A DNA stretch of 64,000 nt from Oscheius onirici (GCA_932521025.1 OW051471.1:10788001-10852000); one strand, 5' to 3'; positions 1-12,179 are shown, counted from the first letter of the stretch. A program made the numbers and translations. The notes: generated by a model not told the origin, from the sequence alone.

Positions 1-317
1 AGAAAAGTTTGGCGCACCGACACCGGCAGGCGACGAAGTCGACTGGTTTTGATGAAAAACTAAGCAGCGAACTAAGCATTTACTCGGCTTTAGTACTCTG
101 CCGTTCTGAGAAGAGCCGGAAACAGCGTGAAAAAAGAAGCTTTCGCTTCTGAATGATACTTTGATTTCACTAATGCATTTTTTTAGAAACCAAAGATGAC
201 TTTTTCACCTGCCTTGCGTAATAATCCATAGTAGCCCGTACAAATCGAAGACCTCCACTGTGTAATAAGACTGCACACAGGTGATTTTTTATCTGCCTTT
301 ACCTTTTTTTCAGCTAA
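1..317. other. No gene seen at the left edge
   Basis: I see no supported coding exon here. The stretch is AT-rich with short T runs and leads directly into the first chemoreceptor gene. It could hold its promoter and 5' untranslated region. Confidence 0.4.
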
Positions 318-1476
318 ATGAATGTCACGAATCCCTACTACGAAGAGTTTCCTTTCTTACAGAACATCCCTATCAAGGTTCCTAGAACTGTTTATTTGCT
401 CAAAAAGTATGGTTGCAGATTAATGCATGTCTAACCGTCATCGTCACACTGTTTGGAGCCTACCTCAATACTTTCAAAGCTCCCAAATCGTTGTCCACTG
501 GCTTTCGCGTACTGGTATACTACCACTATATGATGTAAGACTAGAACGAATTTTTTATCTTCCTTTCCTAGAGTCGCCCTTACACTGGTTTTCCTAGGAT
601 GGTTCTGCTTTCCGCAAATATTACTACCTTATTCAGCTGCTCATGGTGTTGGATTGTTTTCAGACTGGGGCATGCCGCAACGAACACAGCACCAAATAAT
701 ACTGTGCGTCTATATTGGTAAGCAAATTTTATTTTGCAAAAAAAAAAAAAAATTTTACTTCAGGCTGTTTCTCGGCCGTGGGAGCCCTTTTCTACTACCG
801 CCTGGATATTTTGCTTCCTCCGTGGCATCACTTGAACAAGCGATGCATTCGCATCATCGTGTACACTATTACCTATCCATTTATAACCCTATTCCCAGCT
901 CCGTTGATCTTCATGATGACTCAACTTGACGAGAATCTGATCAAGAAAGAACAGTTCGATTTCTATCGTGTTGTCTATCCCAATATCTTTGCCTTGAAGA
1001 CAATTTTCACAAAGGTCGGCCCGAGCAATCCAAAAAGCTACATTGCGTTCGTTTTCTTCCTTTTCGTCGTTTTCTACAATATGTTTATAACCACGTTTTG
1101 TACGCATGAAATCCACGCAATTGTCCAGACTGGCCACATGTCTGGAAGCACAAAAAAGCAGCACAATGAAGTACTCAAAGGACTGCTGGCTCTGGTAAGC
1201 TTTTTTTTTATCTAAACCCAATATTTTCAGGTCACAGCTTTCGGCATCACAATGACATTTAGTTTGATACCAATTGTCTTCATTCCACTTACTCAGAGCT
1301 GGAGATTTGACTTGTACATTATCGCATGTTTCCTAGGAACTACGGCTGCACCTATTGGAACCGCTTCATATATTTTCTCGTATGGTCCATACAGAAGATT
1401 TATTTTCACAACATTGTTTGGGGAGCCGAAAAAACTCTCGGTTCGTACGTCGAACGTTATGGTGATAATGAAGTGA
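318..1476 (+). CDS. srh-like seven-transmembrane chemoreceptor
   Basis: Probable nematode chemosensory GPCR of the Srh class, expected in the membrane of sensory neurons. After TM1 the protein reads TLFGAYLNTFKAPKSL, the Srh-like signature around TM1, and near the C-terminus it has GTASYIFSYGPYRR, typical of the end of TM7. Exons run about 318-410, 412-536, 571-718, 766-1195 and 1231-1476, with 35-50 base introns. The junction between the first exon and TM1 is unclear: the reading frame changes around 390-412, so the N-terminus may be mis-modelled or damaged. The ATG at 318 was chosen because it is close to TM1. The remaining exons join in frame to a normal stop. Class assignment is from motifs, not a search. 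Confidence 0.7.
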
Positions 1477-1740
1477 AACTTATCCTTACCAGACATAGTT
1501 TTCCCTGAAACTTGGAAAAAATACTGATATAATGGTGTTTCACAGTGATTTCGTATGAGGAAGCGGACCTAGCGAACACACGTACTATAAAGTAAAAGAT
1601 TTTCGAAAAGACGACCAATTTTAGTTCTCATGAACTTGATTAGCTTCTTGGAAGACGGGCGAAGTTCCCGTTCTCACATTCTACTTGTGAAGCGAAATTT
1701 CATTATTCGCATCTCTTCCGGTCCCTGTACATTACGAAAC

Positions 1741-2862
1741 ATGGCCAAAAACAATACGGTGGAGACCACAAATGAATATTGTTCTTTCTACTTCATCGAA
1801 GCAGACCACGACCAACAGATTGTCTTTATTTTGGGACTACTGTTTGGACTTCCACTCAATCTGTTCATCTTATACAGAGTCTGTAAGCGCTCATTTGCAA
1901 GCAGTCGTTACCGACTTTTGATAATCGCTATCTGTATTGATAGCACTCTCGCCGTCGTTTTCCGAGCTCTTGGGAATTTCGACTGCGGACGCGTGTTCGC
2001 TACTGTACTGTGGATTCTAACAGAACTGGCTTTCGATTTTGAAATGTTTCTGCTAACTACGATGTTGATTTATTGGAAAACTCAAATCAAAAGGTTTGTA
2101 AACAGACAGTACATGCTCAGAATCGAGCTTGACTTTTTGAATTTTTTTATTTTAATCTTTTAGCCAGCCAATACTTGATTTCTGCATGTTCACTGTAACC
2201 ATTTGCTCAAACTTTCTCTTGCTACTGATACCCGATCTAATTCTCAAATTAGACCTTGTCGACTTGGTTGGTTTGAGCAACACAAAATGACACGTTTTTC
2301 TATAGAACGATTTTGGAGGGTTCTATTTCAACTCGCTGTACGTCCTCATATCGTTAGTCTGCTGTTTAGTTTCCTTCTTCTCAATTTTCTGTTTGAACAC
2401 CTCGAAAATGAGCAGCGCCAATCAGAACGCGCAGAGACGGGTAGCTGTTTCTCTATTTCTTCAGGTAGCATTTTGGAAAAAAAGAGTAATCGCTTAAAAT
2501 TCAGATAGTTCAATTGCAGCTAACTCTTTTCTTCAAGTACTACTCTAACATCACCTCACTATTATATATGGATAAACTCAACAGACTCGGCGATGAGTTG
2601 GGAAAAACATTTGATATGGACGTGGCGGATCAATTTGCCCGTGAGCTTGATCGAGTAATGTTTATATCAATGATCTTGTACAAGGTGAGGAAAAGGAAAA
2701 ACTTTAAAAAGCCGTTGTCAGATTAACATGTACGCCGTCTACCTTTTTCCCATCATTCAAGCGCTTCTTATGTTGTTGGCTCTGAAAGTTTTGCGACGAA
2801 GTAACAAATCGATTAACGTGGTTACTATAAAGAGTAACTTATCGTCTGATGTCTCGAAGTGA
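1741..2862 (+). CDS. 7TM receptor-like protein, family A member 1
   Basis: Member of a local tandem family of about 340-residue, seven-helix proteins that resemble nematode chemoreceptors but that I cannot place in a named sr class. TM1 contains LFGLPLNLFILYRV. The TM2 region carries SRYRLLIIAICI, and TM3 ends in LIYWKTQIK. An intracellular loop has LNTSKMSSANQNAQRRV, followed by a helix starting SLFLQ. Exons are about 1741-2093, 2164-2266, 2316-2464, 2506-2681 and 2724-2862. All splice to an open frame ending LSSDVSK. The ATG at 1741 is preferred over the in-frame ATG at 1630 because the paralogues at 9976 and 12180 begin at the equivalent distance from TM1. Confidence 0.7.
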
Positions 2863-2972
2863 TGTGGAATAAACCGTGAAAGTTTTACGAATGTATTTAT
2901 TAAATTTGCGGGTATAAGTTGATTAGTGTTCTTCGTCTGCGTAAGTTAACTAGCACAACTAGTATTCACGAA

Positions 2973-3998
2973 ATGACTGATCAAAACAATTATGAAACTG
3001 TCACTGACGACTATGAACATTTGACACCAAATGACTGGCCCTTTTTCATGGACACATTAGACATGATCAGTTTCTTTTTCCCTCTATTATTTGGTCTTCC
3101 TCTCAATATAGCAATGCTGATTAGATTAATCCAGATAAAACTTACGAACAAACGATATCGAACTCTTATCTTTGGCATCTGTATTTCTAGTGTTATTGTT
3201 ATTCTATCAGATGGCATAAATATTGTCCTACTTTACAATGAGAGCTGGTATGCGAAAATGATCGTAACGTTCTATCTATTGGCTGCTGACGTGGATTATT
3301 TTCTTCTGGCACTGCTGCTAATTTACTGGAAGGCGCAGTTCAAACCGTAAGCTCTTATATGAGTCGAACTTTTAGTTTTTTTTTCAGCCAAAAATCCTTC
3401 GATCGCTTGCTTTTTCTATTAACAATATCCTCAAACATTTTTCTATTCATTCTACCTACACTCATTTACAACATATTCGCTGATTTTGTCAACTACGATT
3501 ACAGCTACCAGAAATTCGTTTGCCTTTTTTTTACAACCTAAGCTTCTTATTTTTCAGATGGATCGGTTTTTGTTTTGGACAAATGTTGCACATTTTTCAA
3601 CTTCATCGTTTTGTTGCTGGTCATCCTTCGGCGGACTCATGGTTTTAGAGGCGAAGAACTTGTCAAAAGAAGTGCAAGCTGCCAAGAAAAGAGTGGGTGT
3701 GGCCCTTTTTCTTCAAGTGACGACTGAAATTGCCCTTTATGATACTACTGTTCAGGTTTTGTTGTTGCAAATAAGTTTCCTTACATACTTTGTGAATGAC
3801 AGCAGCTATATATTGGACAATTTTAATCTTTCGGAAATCTTAAACGTCACTATCAACCTTTGAACAAGAGCCTTTCCCATCTTAAAAGCTCTATTGATGT
3901 GGTATGCATTAAAAATGCTGAGAAGAAGTGAAAAGTCAGCAAAGAACGGTTCTTCGACAGATGATCGAATCTTTACAAAGTCTACAAAATCGTTGTAA
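2973..3998 (+). pseudogene. 7TM receptor-like, family A member 2, probably broken
   Basis: Paralogue of the preceding gene, lying 110 bases downstream on the same strand. It keeps the family marks: LFGLPLNIAMLIRL in TM1, LIYWKAQFKP after TM3, and KNLSKEVQAAKKRV before the FLQ helix. Exons are about 2973-3347, 3389-3510, 3559-3715 and 3755-3860. The exon after FLQ then stops (TGA near 3862) in a loop that is shorter than in the paralogues. The last coding block (AFPILKALLMWYALKMLRR, to 3998) follows in another frame with no plausible intron between. About 30 loop residues present in the paralogues are missing. A local deletion or an assembly error would both explain this. Confidence 0.6.
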
Positions 3999-4489
3999 TA
4001 AAAATTTTGACGAAATATGAATCCAACCGCTATACTAACTTTATTTCATTTCGTTTTCCCGGTCATATCGAAACTCGTCCGATTATCTGTGTGTCTCCGC
4101 ACCCGTACGCCGCCGGCTGAATTAGACTTGCCTCGTTTTCCAGCCCCCGCCATATATTGAATGACAGTCTATGAAGAAAGCGATCGCAAGTTCAATCCCG
4201 TCTGGTAGTACACGAAGGTAGTCTACGTATCATTTCTTGATAGCCTAGCATGTCCTGTGAATACTGTAGCTAGTGTAAACTGGGTGCAACAAGCGCATTT
4301 TTCATTACTACAAGACTTCTCGACTCTTCGGAAGCGTCTTAACAGTCGAGTAAACCCATTACTTGAACAGTTTCAGTTGGTCTTTGTGAAGCAAAAGTCT
4401 ATTCATTTGCGTAACAAACTAACTTTATGGTGTAATTAGATCTCGCGAGCGAAAAGTCTATTGGCTTCATTTATTTACTCTGCTGGTAA
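3999..4489. other. Gap without a supported gene
   Basis: The stretch has only short open frames with no recognisable domain. It probably contains the 3' end of the preceding receptor gene and the promoter of the CUB-like gene. Confidence 0.35.
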
Positions 4490-6507
4490 ATGTTTCACGC
4501 TTTGGTTTGTTTTACTTCCCTGTTCTTGGTGGTTCTTGGAACAGAAGAGGGCTTAAGTAAGTTATTTTCTTGTCCCATACTTTTAACCTCGCCTTTTTAG
4601 CCTGCAAGAGTGCTGTGAAGAAGAACTTCACTGGAACATGGCGTCTGCCAGGAGGACGTTACAAAACCAATCAAACATGTGTTTTCGAGGTACCTGGGTT
4701 TGTTGTGCTGATAGTATTTCAGTTCTACTCATCAAAAAATCGGTTTTTCTCTCTGGAGGGCAGCATCTATGATGCTGACTTTATCCATTATAGGAACGCA
4801 ATCGACTTTAGCATCGTCGATTTCTATAATAATTCGTAAGTATTTTAAGTTTCCACTAACAGAGAGGCAAAAATGCTAAAAAATATTTTTTCCAGATTTT
4901 CACTAACTGATTACAACCTTCACGCTTGCACCGGTTCATTTTCCACTACACTGCCCTGCAGCATGGTCTTCCCGGCATCCTATTTGAAATTCACTCTGAA
5001 GTTAACCGACGATCCTGCTCTTAATCTAACTCTTCTTAACATCAACAATTTTACGATTATCGCAAAAGAGCGTAGGCACATCTCGGGATAAAAAAACAGA
5101 TTTTAGACTGGATCTTTACAAAATCTAACACAAGAAATGTGACAATTGAACCAATGTCGGAGCCAAGAATTTTCGCAATTAATCAGCTTGAGTCGAACAT
5201 CACTTACACCTATCAGTCGCCCGTACCGGTGAATTCAATAAAGACTGATGTGGTTAAAAACTTTTTAGCTTTTTTTTACGTTTGTATCCGCAAGCAGTTG
5301 GGCTGAAGGATCAGCAGAACATGAAGGTGTCTTTCTCTACAACGGAACATCGTCCATGGGAACGTAAGTAGTTCTCTACCGCAGTTGCTCATAGCCTATT
5401 TCATTTTTAATAAAACTTTAGTCTGTTCAACATCTTTGGAAATAACCAAATAAGGAGCAAATCACTTTCCATTTATTCAACTAGCACGATCTACGATGCC
5501 ATCAATTTGGTCATTATGGATGCCTCGCGTAAGTTCAACGGCTTTCTACAGTCTGAATCAGTTCAGTGACTGAATCCTTCTACCCATTACACATTTCGTC
5601 TCCATCCAGAGAGTATGCTTTCAATTATGTCGTCTTGAATGAGACAAATAACATGACTACCTACTTCTGCAATGAGACCAAAGGAGCTGAATACTTCAAT
5701 CTATACCAAGTCGAGCTTGCAACGGACACATTTGAGCTAGAGGTTTATAAAGGCTGGCCGTGGCACATTACTGAAGAGAACTTCTTGATAAGTTACAAGT
5801 GAGGACAGGCAGAAAAACAGTCGGACAACTTTTCATTTCAGCCAGATGAATATCAATCAATCACTACCACAAATCTTTGATTGCACTGCAAAGACGTTTT
5901 TGCTAAAACAAGGTGAATGTACTCTAGGAACTCGTATCACTTCCGAAGAGGGTAACTTATAAATTTCATGATTTTCCATTGGTGATTCAGAAATAGAACC
6001 TGTTTGGAATCGCATTGGTTTTCTCAGTGTAGATGACGAAGAAAGAACATACAAATTTACTGGTTTGTATTGTTTTTCGGGCGGGAGTGTCGAGAAATTG
6101 CAGAAACGATCAGTCTCCGGTATTACACATTCACACCAAGAGTTGGTATGAACCACACTAATCAGTTTTTAATGAAAGTGAACAGCAAGTTTAATAATTC
6201 AGTTTACGAGTCCTACGAGTAAGTTTTTACTAATTTTAGGTTAATGTTCGCTTACAGAGCGATAACGCTACAATCTGTGATGAGTCTTACCATAAACGGC
6301 ACCGTAATTGTCGACTTTGAAATCACGGAACATGATCCACGACTTTCAACTACAGAGGTTTTCCAAGAACAAACGAAGGCTCCAATAGATGCTGAAACAG
6401 GAAGTACGGGTAATCCACAGGATAATGCGAATGGGAGAGAATCTTCACTCACAGCAGCTTTGCTGACATTTTTATTGCCCAACATTTTTTCCCACTTTTG
6501 TAAGTGA
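4490..6507 (+). CDS. Secreted or GPI-anchored CUB-like domain protein
   Basis: Multi-exon gene (about ten exons, introns of 35-60 bases) for a nematode CUB-like protein, a class often expressed in gut or epidermis and induced by pathogens or stress. It starts with a signal peptide, MFHALVCFTSLFLVVLG. The first domain has a Cys shortly after the signal peptide and the NQTCVFEVPG block typical of CUB-like beta-sandwiches. A second block reads FFTFVSASSW then GVFLYNG, as in CUB-like repeats. There are many N-glycosylation sequons. The last exon (6259-6507) ends in an acidic, Ser/Thr-rich stretch and a hydrophobic tail, TAALLTFLLPNIF, consistent with a GPI signal. No break was found, though splice sites near 5085-5135 and 5230-5275 are my reading. 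Confidence 0.7.
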
Positions 6508-6537
6508 TCAAAGAACAGAAAAACAAGAAATAGGAGT

Positions 6538-7580
6538 TTATTTGCGATTGAATAAAGATTTCACAGTGGAAGTAAAAGATGGCGGAGCTTCGCAATTACG
6601 AATAAAAATTTTAACAGCTTGATTTGGCCATACATAAATATCATAAGGAAAACATTCAATTGGAAGAGTAGGCCCTTTAAACAGTGCTTCTTCGTCACAA
6701 ACGTAGCACTGAACCTTGTTGAACATGCGTTCGTCAATAATCAAAAGAGTTTTTCCATTATACGTGTGTCCCTTTAAATTGGAATAATAGCTCCGAATCG
6801 ATATATCATTGTGCCAACCACTTCTAATGTCGTTTATGTTAAGTTTCAATTTAACAACATCATCTTGTGGATTTTTTCGGGAAATTCCACCATAAATAAT
6901 TAGGTTGTTTCCATCAGCAAAGAGGGAAAACTTGTCAAACTGCACAGGCACTGTACTAACATTCCATTTGCCGCTATCAACATTGTAGCTTTCCAAGATG
7001 ATTTCATTCCTTTTTTCAATTCTTCCCTACGACCACAAACAAACAAAGTTCGGTTAATTCCTACAGCTTGAGGTAAATACATTTTGATTAACATGTCTCT
7101 GAAAGATATTTGAACTGTTTCCATCAGGCTTACGGCATATTTTTCCAAACATTCTTATTAGGATCGTATCGTTCCATACTTTTAGAACCAATAACCCAAA
7201 TAAATCCACCAAGTACAACTGTAGCGCGGTGATGGTCAATTCGTGCAACGTTCATATCAGCTTTTGGAATCCATTTCTGTCCAATCAACTCGAATGTTCT
7301 GCTACGCAGCGGTCGGTCTGGTCGGTATTTATGGCCACAAAAGAATAGTCGGCCGTCAACACAAGCATACGCATCGTCATTAATACCTTGCGGTGTTTTA
7401 GGTAACAAAAACTTCCACTTGTTCTTTTCCTGCTCCAGGATAAACATATATTGTGAAGGGTAACGAATCCACAATACAACCTCAAATTTTCCGATTAATT
7501 ATTTTGTCCTCACTTACGGTTTCATCCCTTACGGCACTTACCCCATCATCCCCATTCGAAATTGTTTGCGAGAAGTCGAT
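6538..7580 (-). pseudogene. Kelch-repeat protein, frameshifted
   Basis: The - strand carries several Kelch motifs: VDGRLFFCG, VVLGGFIWVIGSKSMERYDP, INRTLFVCG, DGNNLIIYGG. Each is followed by a Tyr-Asp or Tyr-Asn/Trp pair typical of beta-propeller blades. The protein would end TSTVKSLFNRK at 6538. Exons are separated by 38-40 base introns near 7105-7140 and 7475-7510. Between 7020 and 7035 the frame is lost: FVCG should continue as GRIEKRNEIILESYN, but that continuation is one base out of phase and a stop lies in the way, with no usable intron. The gene lies directly downstream of the kinase remnant on the same strand, so the two could have been one transcript. I saw no BTB domain. Confidence 0.6.
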
Positions 7581-7639
7581 GGCGATCAACTATCGCTCTA
7601 AACAAAAAGAAAAGCATGAGGTCAGAAGTACAACACACG

Positions 7640-9516
7640 AATCAATTGCCATATTGCACCAGAGAAGCAAATAATCAGAAAATGTGGCAATTTCCTCAAA
7701 GCTGGCACGTTGAGATGGTGTGTTGTTCCATTCTCTAAATTCTACATAAGAATTTAAGCACTCTGTCTGTTCAAAAAAAAAAGAGGGATTACCGTGATTT
7801 TAGCTCTTCCCTTCGAGACCCACTTAGCATTGCACACAGTTCGCCGAGTTCGGCACTTTAAAGGACTGCTCGTTGCAATCGGTCTCGACACGATTTCGAA
7901 ATCGTGTCGAGACACGAGCGCGGGAGGACGAAATTTCAGCTTAATTGAAACTACGCAACCATTTCTTTCGTTCTCTGTTTCAAAAGAAAGAGCACAGTCG
8001 AAACGTTGTAGGTGAATTTTGGCACTTGGTATTTGACCTTCTAATCCCAGTGAAAAACAGAAAATGCGTTATAACTAGGCCATTTTTCATGTAATGACTC
8101 TGAAGAAACATAACTACCGGGAACACGATACGGCCGACAGTATAAGACCGAACACGTGAAAAAATATAATCAGGTGTTCGAGAAAGCGTGTCACCCAGGT
8201 TTTTCCCATTTTTGCAATGTTTACGTGCTAAGTGGGTCTCGAAGGAAAGAGCTAAAATCTTATGGTAATCCCTCTTCTTTTTGAACAGACCATACCTTTC
8301 AAGAAACGTCTTAATTGCATATGGAAAGTTGGGATTTATTGATGGCTTTCCATTATTTGTAACCGAGGTTTCCTATAAAAGATAAATGGCAGATTCACAG
8401 CTTAGCAATGTTTAACGAACCTTCTGTGCAGAATTTCCCAGATTGTAATAGCAAAGGCATAAATATCAACTTGATGATCGTATCTCCCACTTTTTATTTC
8501 AGGTGCCATGTAGCTCTTTTTCAACCAAAATGCTAAAGTACGCTTGATAAACAATGCGGGTAAATAAAAATTAAACCAATTTGGTTGAACCTACTTCTCA
8601 GGTTTTATATCCCGATGAATAATGTTGTTATTGTGAAGGAAAGATAGACCGTCGTTGATTTATTTGACCCATCTAGCAACATGCTTAGATTTGTACTTCA
8701 TTGGTGGAGTAGACAGCAACTCTCCTTTTGTATCCTGATTGTGGATTACTGAAAAAGCGTGTTAAACCGTTCAAAAGCAAGTCAACTAGTGCTAAGACTA
8801 CATTCCATCAGCTTCAGAAAATATCCTCGATAAATTCCTTTCATACTGGATTGTACTAAGCCATTTATCCGAACAATGTTGTTGTGGTCTGCAAGCTGAA
8901 ACTTGAGTTGAACCAAGAAATTAGTGAAATCCTACATTTAACAAAATGTAAAGCTCCCGATCAACAGTTAGAGACTGCGCGGTATGCCATACTTTGAGAG
9001 CTATTTTTCTAAAAATTTGAGTATGCATACGAGAAAAATTGGAGAAAATATCAAATATCGACCCCAAAAAAATTATGGGTAAAACGAATGAAACGACTAC
9101 TAACAAAAAACTTACCCGAAAGTGCCGTGATTTGCCTCGTAAACGTTGCTTTCTCCTCCAGATCCTATTTCTTTTATAATTGTGAAGTCTTCTTGTCTAC
9201 ACTGAGAGAGTTTTTCCATGGTATTATTCAGCGCAGCAGTGTGGAGGAGAGTGGAGTACTGATAAGAACAATGGGAGAAAATCAAAGTTTCTCACCGTTC
9301 TTTTTCGTTTCATAACGAACTGCATACTTGTTTCATTTACTTCAGGAACGACCGATACTATTTTGCGGCAACAACGTGCCCTTCCGTTTGCAATTGTTTT
9401 AATCACTGTGCCGTTAAACTCTACAACGAGTTTGATTAGCAGCGGAATAAACAGCAGTGTTATCCAAGACCCTAATGTCTCAACAAATATGAATTTTCCC
9501 CAATTCACTTGCCTAA
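7640..9516 (-). pseudogene. Transmembrane protein kinase, degenerate
   Basis: Exons on the - strand spell a protein kinase in order. A hydrophobic segment GSWITLLFIPLLIK lies at about 9420-9490. The glycine loop IGSGGESNVYEA is at about 9130-9190 and the subdomain II lysine in KIALKVW at about 8980. HNNIVRI with an MECSL hinge follows, then HRDIKPEK near 8595-8620, YMAPEIKSGRYD near 8490 and the C-terminal motif QRASFEEIATFSDYL near 7680. The gene is broken in three ways. An in-frame TAA at 8660-8662 replaces the expected Gln just before the catalytic loop. The exon that should carry DFG is missing. A 0.5 kb inverted-repeat element sits before the last exon. A membrane span ahead of the kinase suggests a receptor-like kinase. 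Confidence 0.65.
7764..8291. mobile_element. MITE with ~65 base terminal inverted repeats
   Basis: The left end (7764-7830) reappears inverted at 8226-8291. The shared core is gagggattacc, then attttagctctt and cttcgagacccacttagca. The element is about 530 bases, has no coding frame, and contains a perfect 32 base palindrome at 7882-7913. It lies inside the kinase gene, just before its last exon. No target duplication could be read with confidence, so the superfamily is open. Confidence 0.75.
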
Positions 9517-9519
9517 ACA

Positions 9520-9975
9520 GCCTGAGCTAGTTAGAATCTGAACGAAACCTCTGATGTCTGATGGAGGAAAAGCCAATGCAAATTTATCTTTTAAAATTTA
9601 TCTCAAAATTTAAAAGAACATTTTTCGAAAAATAGTTTAGGGTGGAATTGAACCCGGATGTGTCGGCATCCAAACCCTTACGCGTTAGCATGGCAATAGG
9701 CCTCATTCTAGGGATGGGAGCGGGCCTGGCTGGCCCGGAAAAAATGCCTTACCAATAAAAGCATCAAATAAACAAGGAACAAATTTACGAAAATAAAGCA
9801 TTAAACCCCCTGTACAATTGTTGTGTAAGTTTTTCAAATTTTTTTCCTACTTTACAGATTCCTTTCATCTGAACTTTCGAGCAGCTTTTCTCGTGAGTTC
9901 TTTTCCAGTTCAGTTCCCACCCTCATGTGCCTCTGACGCGCAAGCTCCTACGTTTCTTACTTTTTCCAATTAGCC
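9520..9975. repeat. Intergenic; contains a tRNA-like fragment on the - strand
   Basis: On the - strand, 9645-9715 has a tRNA-like look: a B-box-like ggttcaattcc near 9652 preceded by gccatgctaacgcg, as in tRNA-derived SINEs. The rest of the interval to the next receptor gene shows no supported exon. Confidence 0.3.
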
Positions 9976-11453
9976 ATGTCGGCTAACATCACTCCTACGA
10001 TGGAATCTCCTATAACTGTCTGTTCCTTCATGGATAAGCAGCCTATAACTATTCAAATAGCTGTCGTTTTTTCTGTACTCTTTGGTCTTCCTCTGAACGG
10101 CTCGATTCTTATACGACTCTACGGAAGAAAGCTGGCAAGTAATCGGTACAAGTTACTTATTATTTGTGTCTGCGTGACCAATATTCTGGTTATAAGTTTT
10201 CGTTCACTCTTTTACCTGGAATGCGGTCAAACTAAAATTGTAAATGAGCTCATCAGCACTGTTGCGAACTGTGCTTTCGACCTGGAGCTAACGCTTTTGA
10301 TGATTATGCTGATCTACTGGAAAAGTCACATAGTTCCGTAGGTTCTTTTCTTGATTTATTTTATTCGATGGTTCAGCCAGGAAAAGTTCGATACGTTTCT
10401 GTTCGGTCTGGCTACAGCAGCCAACTTGCTGCTGCTATTTGGACTAGACACAGCGCTATCGGCTTTGAAACTATTGAATGCAATAGACGTGAGTTATTTT
10501 TTCACAAGGGCTTGTTAAAAAAGGTATATTCTTATCGTATTAAGTAATTATTGAACGACACTGATGGCAGTGAAACGTTAAACAGTCCTCTTTGTCGACG
10601 TGGTTCACCTGACCGAGATCACATCCGATGAGTGGAGAAGCCGAGCCGGGTCGACTCGACTCGGGTTTGCTCCAGAACTCGACTTCAATCCGCTCGTGAC
10701 TCGACTTTTCCACTTGACTCCCAAGTATAGTATTCACTTTAAGAGTGAAGTTAGTGCGAGCTCACGTCGAAACGGTACGAAAGAGAACTAACGGCTGACC
10801 TTGTGAGAAAAGTCCGGAGAACAAGAACTAGCTTTAGCAATACTTTTTGTTTACAAAAATATTGGAAATCCCATGTGTTTTAAGCAATACAAATGGAGTC
10901 TCTACAGTGGTACTGTCTACCTACTAATAACGTCCTTCTGTATACTTTCTGCTTTATTTGCAATGTACATGTTGGACACTTCTAAAATGAGTAAAGCCAA
11001 TCGATCAGCACAGCATCGTGTATCTCTCTCCCTCTTCATTCAAGTGATTGAACTTAACTTTATGAACTTTAAAACTTTATGCAGGTTCTTCAATTAAAGT
11101 TCACGTTGGTTGTCAAGCTTTTTTCTCCAGTTATTATGGACATCCTGATGAACAATCTGTACAAGATACAAGACCAGCTGACTCTGACTCATGATCTCGC
11201 AATCTTGAAGGCTTGGGAAGAGGCGCTGGAGAGAATTCAAACAATGACCACAGTTATTTTTACCGTAAATTTTTACTTTGCTTCTAACTTAGAAAGATTT
11301 CAGATTCATTTGGTGGCAAGCTACACGTTCCCCGTTTTCCAAGCAATTCTTATGTTGATGGCACTGAAGACTCTAAGACAACGACATCGACCCAATCAAC
11401 CTCATAATGTGTTAACACAACGAAGTTTTACTCTTACCGCGGTAACCCAATAA
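9976..11453 (+). CDS. 7TM receptor-like protein, family A member 3
   Basis: Full-length paralogue of the genes at 1741 and 12180. TM1 carries LFGLPLNGSILIRLYGRK and TM2 SNRYKLLIICVCV. TM3 ends LIYWKSHIVP, and the loop LDTSKMSKANRSAQHRV is followed by SLFIQ. Exons are about 9976-10339, 10377-10490, 10885-11043, 11085-11263 and 11303-11453. All join to an open frame ending LTAVTQ. The third intron is unusually long (about 390 bases against about 40 elsewhere) and holds repeat-like DNA. Predicted role is a sensory GPCR; class unassigned. The large loop before TM7 (EEALERIQTMTTVIF) is shared with the family. Confidence 0.7.
10498..10820. repeat. Possible inverted-repeat insertion in a receptor intron
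   Basis: The enlarged intron of the family A member 3 gene begins with ttttttcacaagg and ends near 10805 with ccttgtgagaaaa, short inverted termini. Between them is a GC-richer stretch with repeated gactcgac words. This looks like a small non-autonomous DNA element, but the inverted repeats are short and no target duplication was identified. Confidence 0.3.
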
Positions 11454-11557
11454 GAAAGCAATTTGATTACCAGTACTCTGTCAAGTGAGCAATTGTTGCA
11501 AGTCTGATGTGAAAAGGTTAACACAAATTTAAGTTTTTTGACGGCCAATTATTTACA

Positions 11558-11860
11558 TTATTTATTCGCTCTATCAAGACTTCGACGAGAGCGGCCATTC
11601 GGAAAGTTAACGTTGGGTCCAATTTTTGTGACAGAAGTCGGCTGACGATAACTGTCTTGTCCTCGGAGAATGGAACATACCTCCCGCGCTTGTCCAGAGC
11701 GTCCTCGGAAGATGATTCCCTGTTTCAACGACAAGTGGTAGAGTATGGCGGCCATAGGACGTTGGGATCTTCTAGAAGCAGAACGTTTTTGAACAGTGTA
11801 GAGCACTGGCGAAATCCGACAGTTAGGTTTCCGACAGATCCGACAGTTTAGTTAGTAAGT
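11558..11860 (-). repeat. Dispersed degenerate sequence related to 30.1 kb
   Basis: On the - strand, ctctggacaagcgcgggagg followed by tgttcca and tctccgagga (about 11660-11720) matches the + strand at 30145-30185 almost base for base. Both lie in damaged reading frames rich in Arg and Ser. I read these as fragments of one dispersed gene or repeat family. The neighbouring 11860-12179 has no supported gene. Confidence 0.4.
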
Positions 11861-12179
11861 TGCAGCAGTAAGTTGTAGTTCAAAAAAGAATAGTAGTCTC
11901 TCTGTTTCTTGAAGTAAGAAACCTGATTAATGCTTGGTTTCTTTCAGCTTGTTCTCTTACAGCTGACTTTGATGATCATTTTCTTTAACGGGCTCTCGCT
12001 CTTCTCACTGCGCGACTCCGTTTATACAGTCAGCTTTAATGTGGCTGGCTTTGAAGAGTCTACGCACGAGCCAGAAGAAATGACTTTTCTCACACACTAC
12101 ATATTTTTAATGAATTCCATGAGAAAATGAACTCGTTCATTCCAAAAAATCTTTCATTCCAAGGAATCGTTGATACACC

